The notes beneath the pieces are model-generated. The model did no database searches. It was not told where the DNA came from and saw nothing but the letters and a program-made list of their open reading frames with translations. This document shows, one piece after another, positions 55,925 through 64,000 of a stretch of DNA of 64,000 nucleotides. This stretch comes from Akebia trifoliata (taxonomy: Eukaryota > Streptophyta > Magnoliopsida > Ranunculales > Lardizabalaceae). The position numbers and the translations under genes are program-made. The stretch lies in NCBI GenBank assembly GCA_017979445.1, contig JADQWC010000430.1, forward strand, positions 1 to 64,000, given 5' to 3'. Within the stretch, counting starts at the first letter, position 1; the number at the start of each line of letters is the position of its first letter.

Positions 55925-58084
55925 AGTGGCATAGACTCTAGAATTGTGTCCCTCCATTCAGAACGATGTCGTCTTTTAAGTCTTCTTAGTTTTTTTTAGC
56001 TTCAGTTGCGTCAGTCTTTGAATTCAGTTAGTCATATTTATTTTTGGGTTTTAGTAAGGTTTGTCAATTTATGTTCATTTCAATTCCAATAAAATAAAGA
56101 AGTTTTTGATTATCATGTATGCAATAATGATGTGAATATAAAATCTAACATGAGAAATGACTTAAAGCTCACTAATAAAATTTGATAAATATTGGAATTA
56201 AAGAGTACACTCAAGAAGTGCAAATTGGTGATACATTATCCTCAGGAGAACATGAGAATAGTAAACTTACTTGAGAAATTCAACAATATTTCTTGCATGG
56301 TCTCATAAAGATATATGTATGGATCGCATAAAAATATAGATCAAGACATAAAGTCAAGAGTGATCTCAAAGTCAAAGATTATTGGTCAAAAATGATATAG
56401 TTGAAAGCATCAACAAAGACGCTAAGACTTACAAGTGGATCTACCATGTTTTTCACTCAAAAGAGGAGAGTTTTCATTTATAAAAGAATAAAAGATTTTC
56501 TTGAAGTTTTAGAAGAGTTGAATAGTCAAAAAATTCGATCATACTCGATTTCACAAAAGAAGACTGAAGAATATTCATTCTCCAAAAGAAAGTCTTACTT
56601 GACAGAGCAATCCAGATATTGAATTCATGAAACTTTGACCAAGTCAAGCAGCATTCACCAAAGGAGGCCTTCTTTGGTCAACCCATTTTTCTTGTCTAAC
56701 CAATAAAAAAAACTTTCTTTAACCCCTCGCAGCCTTTAAAAAAGAAATCAATAGCCTCTTCTTTCTAAATCACACCGACCACCCTTGGGAGGGAATTTTA
56801 ATATGAACTACATTTTGACCTGATCCTAAAAGAAAAAAAGAAATATTTGGGGTACGTAGGCAACCTAAGAAGTTATTTCAGGCCCGGTCACGCAAAAAAA
56901 ATTGTATTCTCTTAAGAAAAATGTTATCCAAAAGAAAAATCCCCTATTGAAAGGTGTAAAAGAAAAAAAAATGCCAAACTAGGGGCATTAAAAAAAAGAA
57001 GAATGCCAAAATAGGGGCATTAGAAAAAAAGTCAAAAGAATTTACAGAAAAGAATGACAGAAAAGAGAGAATATCATTCTAGGGGCATTTTTGGAAGTTG
57101 AGCCTTATATCTTTTCTTTCTAAACCATATCCTAAGCCCACCTATTAAGTCCTCCTGAATGCTAGTTGACTCGGTTAAGGTGCAGAGAACCAAGAAGTTG
57201 TCGAGTTGGTTATTCAAGATCATCAAGAAAAAAAAGAAGCCCGCTAAGTCGAAAATCCGAAAAGGCGACTTAGGCAAAATTTAGGGTATAACCATAAAAA
57301 AGAAAGTCTGCTAGGTTGAAAACCTGAAAAGGCGACCTAGGCAAAAATCAAGGCAGCATCAGAAAAAGAAAAATAAAGCTCGTTAGATTGAAAACCTGAA
57401 GAGGCGATCTAGGCAAAAAATTAGGGCATCATCAAATGGGAGGAAAGGTCCTCTCAAGAAGAAAAATTCAAAAGGAAGCTTGTGTAGAAACTAGAAAATA
57501 CAGAACCATTCAAGTCACAATATTCATTTTTCAACTAAGAGCTCATATCCGACGAAGACAATATTGAAGTAAAAAAAAATCAGAAGTCATCTTGAACATT
57601 GTAGAATCTTAAAAAGTATGTTTACTTGTTTAAGTGTTCGCTAATGGAAGATGTAGAATCATCAACCACTTTGAAGAGAAAGATCTTCTATTCTAATATT
57701 TATCAAGATTTTTTAAGTACAGCTCAAGCATTTCTCAAAAATAATGATCAATTCTTTATTGCACATGTGATAATCTTAAGAGTCTTAAATTTAAGAGAAT
57801 GTCAGTTCTTCTATCTGTCATACATCAGAGTCCATATTTTTCAAGCGTAATCCATTCCATCAGTCTCGTAGTCAAGTCCCAGTTAAAGTCAACTTTGAAA
57901 CTAGGGGCATTTTTTATGGTCATTTTATTTCAAAGTTTTTGTTCTTAATCACATGATAAAAAGAAAATCTTACAAAAGCTTAAAAGTCCGGCGAAGCCCA
58001 ATGATAATTATGAATCCAGATGCATGATAAGCCAATAAAGGCCTGATCTTTCAAACTTTGAGCTCGATTTTGAATCATAGAAAG
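55925..58084. other. non-coding region between gag and the satellite array of B
   Basis: It is A-rich, with recurring CTAGGGGCATT motifs (about 56979, 57012, 57080, 57900). No pol motif is present in any frame. Confidence 0.5.
57233..57445. repeat. ~65-bp repeat, three units, with hairpin
   Basis: Units read GCTAGGTTGAAAACCTGAAA then AGGCGACCTAGGCAAAAA. Unit variants keep the pairing of CTAAGTCG/CGACTTAG, CTAGGT/ACCTAG and TAGATTG/GATCTA approximately, suggesting a stem. Confidence 0.65.
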
Positions 58085-61000
58085 AATTAATAAGATTGTT
58101 TGAATTCCTATAAATCTAAGTCCGAGAAGCGTGGTTTAGTAAGTTCGAGTCCGAGAAACGAGACTCCAACTTTTTGAATCGTAGAATGAATAGGCTTTTT
58201 GAAGTGCCTACAAACCTAAGTTCGAGTCCGAGAAACGAGACTCCAACTTTTTAAATCATAGAATGAATAGGCTTTTCGAAGTGCCTATAAACCTAAATTC
58301 GAGTCCGAGAAACGAGACTCCAACTTTTTGAATCATAGAATGAATAGGCTTTTTGAAGTGCCTACAAACTAAGTTCGAGTCTGAGAAACGAGACTCCAAT
58401 TTTTTGAATCATAGAATGAATAGGCATTTTGAAGTGCCTGCAAACTTAAGTTCGAGTCAAAGAAATGAGACTCCAACTTTTTGAATCATAGAATGAATAG
58501 ACTTTTTGAAGTGTCTAAAAACCTAAATTCGAGTCTGAGAAACGAGACTCCAACTTTTTGAATCATAGAATGAATAGGCTTTTTGAAGTGCCTACAAACC
58601 TAAGTTCGAGTCCGAGAAACGAGACTCCAACTTTTTGCATCATAGAATGAATAGGCTTTTCGAAGTGCTTATAAACCTAAGTTCGAGTCTGAGAAACGAG
58701 ACTCCAACTTTTTTAATCATAGAATGAGTAGGCTTTTTGAAGTACTTACAAACCTAAGTGCAAGTCCGAGAAACGAGACTCCAACTTTTTGAATCATAGA
58801 ATGAGTACGTTTTTTGAAGTGCATACAAACCTAGGTTCGAGTCCGAGAAGCGAGACTCCAATTTTTTGAATCGTAGAATGAATAGTTTTTTTTGAAGTGC
58901 TTATAAACCTAAGTTCGAGTCCGAGAAACGAGACTCCAACTTTTTGAATCATAGAATGAATAGGCTTTTTGAAGTGCTTATAAACCTAAGTTCAAGTCCA
59001 AGAAACGAGACTCCAACTTTTTGAATCATAGAATGAATAGGCTTTTTGAAGTGCCTATAAACCTACGTTCGAGTCCGAGAAACGAGACTCCAACTTTTTG
59101 AATCATAGAATGAGTGGGCTTTTTGAAGTGCCTACAAACCTAAGTTCGAGTCTGAGAAACGAGACTCCAATTTTTTGAATCATAGAATGAGTGTGCGAGT
59201 CCGAGAAACGAGACTCCAACTTTTTGAATCATAGAATGAATAGGCTTTTTGAAGTGCCTACAAACCTAAGTTCGAGTCTGAGAAACGAGACTCCAATTTT
59301 TTGAATCATAGAATGAGTAGGCTTTTTGAAGTACTTACAAACCTAAGTGCAAGTCTGAGAAACGAGACTCCAACTTTTTGAATCATAGAATGAGTACGTT
59401 TTTTGAAGTGCATACAAACCTAGGTTCGAGTCCGAGAAGCGAGACTCCAATTTTTTGAATCGTAGAATGAATAGTTTTTTTTGAAGTGCTTATAAACCTA
59501 AGTTCGAGTCCGAGAAAGGAGACTCCAACTTTTTGAATCATAGAATGAATAGGCTTTTTGAAGTGCTTATAAACCTAAGTTCAAGTCCAAGAAACGAGAC
59601 TCCAACTTTTTGAATCATAGAATGAGTAAGTTTTTTGAAGTGCATACAAACCTAGGTTCGAGTCCGAGAAGCGAGACTCCAATTTTTTGAATCGTAGAAT
59701 GAATAGTTTTTTTTGAAGTGCTTATAAACTTAAGTTCGAGTCCGAGAAACGAGACTCCAACTTTTTGAATCATAGAATGAATAGGCTTTTTGAAGTGCTT
59801 ATAAACCTAAGTTCAAGTCCAAGAAACGAGACTCCAACTTTTTGAATCATAGAATGAATAGGCTTTTTGAAGTGCCTATAAACCTACGTTCGAGTCCGAG
59901 AAACGAGACTCCAACTTTTTGAATCATAGAATGAGTGGGCTTTTTGAAGTGCCTACAAACCTAAGTTCGAGTCTGAGAAACGAGACTCCAATTTTTTGAA
60001 TCATAGAATGAGTGTGCGAGTCCGAGAAACGAGACTCCAACTTTTTGAATCATAGAATGAATAGGCTTTTCGAAGTGCTTATAAACCTAAGTTCGAGTCT
60101 GAGAAACGAGACTCCAACTTTTTGAATCATAGAATAAGTAGGCTTTTTGAAGTGCTTACAAACCTAAGTGCGAGTCCGAGAAACGAGACTCCAACTTTTT
60201 GAATCATAGAATGAGTACGTTTTTTGAAGTGCATACAAACCTAGGTTCGAGTCTGAGAAGCGAGACTCCAATTTTTTGAATCGTAGAATGAATAATTTTT
60301 TTTTGAAGTGCCTATAAACCTAAGTTCGAGTCAGAGAAACGAGACTCCAACTTTTTGAATCATAGAATGAATAGGCTTTTTGAAGTGCCTATAAACCTAC
60401 GTTCGAGTCCGAGAAACGAGACTCCAACTTTTTGAATCATAGAATGAGTGGGCTTTTTGAAGTGCCTACAAACCTAAGTTCGAGTCTGAGAAACGAGACT
60501 CCAATTTTTTGAATCATAGAATGAGTGTGCGAGTCCGAGAAACGAGACTCCAACTTTTTGAATCATAGAATGAATAGGCTTTTTGAAGTGCCTACAAACC
60601 TAAGTTCGAGTCTGAGAAACGAGACTCCAATTTTTTGAATCATAGAATGAGTGTGCGAGTCCGAGAAACGAGACTCCAACTTTTTGAATCATAGAATGAA
60701 TAGGCTTTTTGAAGTGCCTACAAACCTAAGTTCGAGTCTGAGAAACGAGACTCCAATTTTTTGAATCATAGAATGAGTAGGCTTTTTGAAGTACTTACAA
60801 ACCTAAGTGCAAGTCTGAGAACGAGACTCCAACTTTTTGAATCATAGAATGAGTACGTTTTTTGAAGTGCATACAAACCTAGGTTCGAGTCCGAGAAGCG
60901 AGACTCCAATTTTTTGAATCGTAGAATGAATAGTTTTTTTTTGAAGTGCTTATAAACCTAAGTTCGAGTCCGAGAAAGGAGACTCCAACTTTTTGAATCA

Positions 61001-62530
61001 TAGAATGAATAGGCTTTTTGAAGTGCTTATAAACCTAAGTTCAAGTCCAAGAAACGAGACTCCAACTTTTTGAATCATAGAATGAATAGGCTTTTTGAAG
61101 TGCCTATAAACCTACGTTCGAGTCCGAGAAACGAGACTCCAACTTTTTGAATCATAGAATGAGTGGGCTTTTTGAAGTGCCTACAAACCTAAGTTCGAGT
61201 TTGAGAAACGAGACTCCAATTTTTTGAATCATAGAATGAGTGTGCGAGTCCGAGAAACGAGACTCCAACTTTTTGAATCATAGAATGAATAGGCTTTTTG
61301 AAGTGCCTACAAACCAAAGTTCGAGTCCGAGAAACGAGACTCCAACTTTTTGAATCATAGAATGAATAGGCTTTTCGAAGTGCCTACAAACCTAAATTCG
61401 AGTCCGAGAAACGAGACTCCAACTTTTTGAATCATAGAATGAATAGGCTTTTCGAAGTGCCTATAAACCTAAGTTCGAGTCCGAGAAAAGAGACTCCAAC
61501 TTTTTGAATCATAGAATGAATAGGCTTTTTGAAGTGCCTACAAACCTAAGTTCGAGTCTGAGAAACGAGACTCCAACTTTTTGAATCATAGAATGAATAG
61601 GCTTTTTGAAGTGCCTACAAACCTAAGTTCGAGTCCGAGAAACGAGACTCCAACTTTTTGAATCATAGAATGAATAGGCTTTTCGAAGTGCTTATAAACC
61701 TAAGTTCGAGTCTGAGAAACGAGACTCCAACTTTTTGAATCATAGAATAAGTAGGCTTTTTGAAGTGCTTACAAACCTAAGTGCGAGTCCGAGAAACGAG
61801 ACTCCAACTTTTTGAATCATAGAATGAGTACGTTTTTTGAAGTGCATACAAACCTAGGTTCGAGTCTGAGAAGCGAGACTCCAATTTTTTGAATCGTAGA
61901 ATGAATAATTTTTTTTTGAAGTGCCTATAAACCTAAGTTCGAGTCAGAGAAACGAGACTCCAACTTTTTGAATCATAGAATGAATAGGCTTTTTGAAGTG
62001 CCTATAAACCTAAGTTCGAGTCCAAAAAACGAGACTCCAACTTTTTGAATCATAGAATGAATAGGCTTTTTGAAGTGCCTATAAACCTAAGTTCGAGTTC
62101 GAGAAACGAGACTCCAACTTTTTGAATCATAGAATGAATAGGCTTTTTGAAGTGCCTATAAACCTAAGTTCGAGTCCGAGAAACGAGACTCCAACTTTTT
62201 GAATCATAGAATGAATAGGCTTTTCGAAGTGCTTATAAACCTAAGTTCGAGTCTGAGAAACGAGACTCCAACTTTTTGAATCATAGAATAAGTAGGCTTT
62301 TTGAAGTACTTACAAACCTAAGTGCGAGTCCGAGAAACGAGACTCCAATTTTAATAGGATTGTTTAAGTTCCTATAAACCTTAGTCAGAGTCCGAGAAAC
62401 GAGACTCCGACTTTATTTGAATCATATTGAATTAACAGGATTGTTTAAGTTCTTTAACCCGAGAAACGTGACTACAATAAGTTCGAGTCCGATAAACGAG
62501 ACTCAAACTTTTTCGAACTCTAAAAAAGAA
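58085..62530. repeat. 77-bp satellite-like array in the 3' region of B
   Basis: About 57 units of 77 bp occur: CCTAAGTTCGAGTCCGAGAA, ACGAGACTCCAACTTTTTGA, ATCATAGAATGAATAGGC, then TTTTTGAAGTGCCTACAAA. A short variant lacking about 30 bp (ATGAGTGTGCGAGTCCGAGA) recurs at about 59189, 60010, 60527, 60651 and 61238. Multi-unit blocks are repeated almost exactly, so there is higher-order structure. The edges are degenerate (58085-58150 and 62340-62530). Confidence 0.95.
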
Positions 62531-62955
62531 TTTCAAATAGGATTTAACGAAGTTCTTTCATTGTTATGACTCAAATTACCTCATTATTCAACCTTGTCAT
62601 GATTGCTTTCGTTGCATAAGCACATTTCAATTATGAATCATTATTGTCAATGAGAGAAGATTTCTAGGACCTGACACATTTTTACTCAGTAAGCATCACA
62701 CTTTTGCACACACGTTCACTTTTGCATTATTCAGGGAGAATTTTCTAAAATTCGAGGATCTGACATCGTCAGTGAGAATTCAAGCTCGAGGACCTGACAA
62801 TATTTTAGTTCGAGGAGAGTTTTACCCTTAAGGATCCGAACGCCTCACGAATTGCTAAATCAGGGTGCAAAATGAACTGTCACTAGCTTTGGCATTCGGA
62901 TATCGCACTATCTACCAAAATAGATTTGCTATCTAGTTTGCTTCAACCCTCTGCC
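62531..62955. other. spacer between the array and the PPT
   Basis: It contains three AGGACCTGACA/AGGATCTGACA-like repeats (62667, 62755, 62779) and no ORF. Confidence 0.5.
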
Positions 62956-62964
62956 AAAGAGGGG
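62956..62964 (+). promoter_or_regulatory. polypurine tract of element B
   Basis: AAAGAGGGG lies 4 nt before the 3' LTR start TGTAGACATC. Confidence 0.7.
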
Positions 62965-62968
62965 CATC

Positions 62969-64000
62969 TGTAGACATCTCATTTTTGCATTCGCCTGATT
63001 AATCAACTCGTCATCCCGATCGCAACGATTCCCAATGATGGATGTTTATTCCATTGCTTTATTTTGTTACCAGATATATTTCAGAAATCCGGATGAGGTA
63101 TCTCGAACTGATAAAACCTTAGAAACCACGCTACGCTAGGAAAATATGACCCCAAAAACATAGAAATCATCATCTTGCAGACCCAAAAAGAAGTTTCACG
63201 ATAAAAATCACTAAAAATTGACCAAATGATCAAAATACCCTAATATCAAAACAACCCTAGAGCCTACGTTACGATTAGGAAAACCCTTTTTAACACATAA
63301 AACAACAAATCGAAATCAAATAAATCACTTCGCCAATTTTCACAAAATTCGATAAAATTATGAAAATGCCCCTCATAAAGTTCACAACCATTTCACACAA
63401 ATTTTTTTTATAAATAACACAAACTAATATTTCCATTGAATTCCTTACTAAAAATCGATTCTAAAACATCCTAGAACATTAAAAACCGACTTAAAACATG
63501 AAAAGTCCTCTCCGGGGGTAAAACGATAATTTCATAATTTTCATAATTAAAAATTTTGAAATTAATAAATAAAATATTAAATAATTAAATTAAAATATTA
63601 ATGAAATTAATTTAAAAATTTGAACTAAAAAAATCGATCAATCGGGCTCTCATGGAAAATTGTTGAGGGTTTGTGAGATATTTCTTAAGGACCCCTCCAT
63701 TTGGGGGTCCAAAGAAGTAAAGATATAATAGAGGAGGGTTCTCCAAAAATTTAAATTAAATCAAGCAAGACTAAGGTCAAGGTATTAAAGTCAATCAAGT
63801 GAGACTAAGGTCAAAATTAAAGTCAATTAAGCAAGACTGAAGTCAAGATATTAAAAGTCAATCAATTAAGATAAAAGTCAAAATATTAAAAGTCAATCAA
63901 TTAAGACTAAAGTCAAAATATTAAAATTCAAACAAATAAGACCAAAAGTCAAAATCATAATAGAGTTCTAATTAAATAATAACTCTATCTAATAGAGTTC
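62969..64000 (+). repeat. 3' LTR of element B, cut by the window end
   Basis: It is 1032 bp and matches 49113 onwards. By eye it differs from the 5' LTR at about 5% of sites, more than the two LTRs of the host element A differ. Confidence 0.8.

Larger units (their letters stand above)
49113..64000 (+). mobile_element. element B: large gag-only Tat-like LTR element
   Basis: It has a 5' LTR (49113-50866), PBS, 3.6-kb leader, gag (54476-55924), non-coding region, a 77-bp repeat array (58085-62530), PPT and a partial 3' LTR (62969 to the end). No protease, RT, RNase H or integrase motif was seen in any frame of its 12.1-kb interior, so it is non-autonomous. It is inserted in the 5' LTR of A. The G-rich target makes the left TSD unreadable. 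Confidence 0.8.

Noticed and set aside
58085..62530. CRISPR-like array
   Set aside because: Units are contiguous 77-bp repeats with no unique spacers, in a plant LTR element.

Overview
This is a TE-packed piece of a large angiosperm nuclear genome. Evidence for plants: a plant-specific CCCH/WD40 (ZFWD-type) gene, plant-mobile-domain and DUF7745-like genes, Tat-lineage and chromovirus Ty3/gypsy elements, Ty1/copia, LINE and MITE remains. I cannot name the species. Only one ordinary host gene is visible, and it looks damaged in this window. Everything was read by eye; no alignment or database search was run.

Layout. 1-5200: two decayed, same-family Ty1/copia fragments in tandem (+). 5678-9236: a small non-autonomous LTR element on the minus strand whose only coding trace is a CCHC zinc knuckle; each of its LTRs carries its own later insertion. 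10540-17999 (-): five exons of a ZFWD gene. Its intron 4 is about 6.2 kb and is filled by a TIR element with AT-rich repeats, a fragment of the CCHC element and inverted LINE pieces. Exon 3 has a 1-nt deletion, and the C-terminal WD repeats were not found. 18772-19345: LTR, PBS and a short leader of another gypsy element (D).

19346-64000 is a nest. D is cut by chromovirus E (minus, internally deleted). E is cut by the large Tat-lineage element A (minus, 21570 to beyond the window). A is itself cut by a solo LTR (21922-23580, TSD TAGGG), by a 4.07-kb solo LTR (36612-40682, TSD in pol) and, inside its 5' LTR, by a second large Tat-like element B (plus, 49113 to beyond the window).

Element A, read on its minus strand: 5' LTR, PBS, a 2.6-kb leader holding three different repeat arrays, gag, protease, a putative 117-bp intron, RT, RNase H, a second (archaeal-type) RNase H, integrase, then a tail carrying two genes on the OPPOSITE strand: a spliced plant-mobile-domain gene (27974-30611) and a spliced DUF7745-like gene (31417-33012). 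An array of short CCGTG/CACGG palindromes precedes each antisense gene, and a third copy of the array lies in the gag leader. Element B keeps LTRs, PBS, PPT and gag but no pol; its 3' region is a ~4.4-kb array of a 77-bp repeat.

Most candidates for novelty lie in A and B: antisense intron-bearing passenger genes, a shared palindrome-array module, a short leader hairpin conserved between A and B at nearly the same distance from gag, and a satellite-like array forming in B. Nonsense codons in A and B are almost all explained by C-to-T change, many at CAG, as expected after cytosine methylation and silencing.
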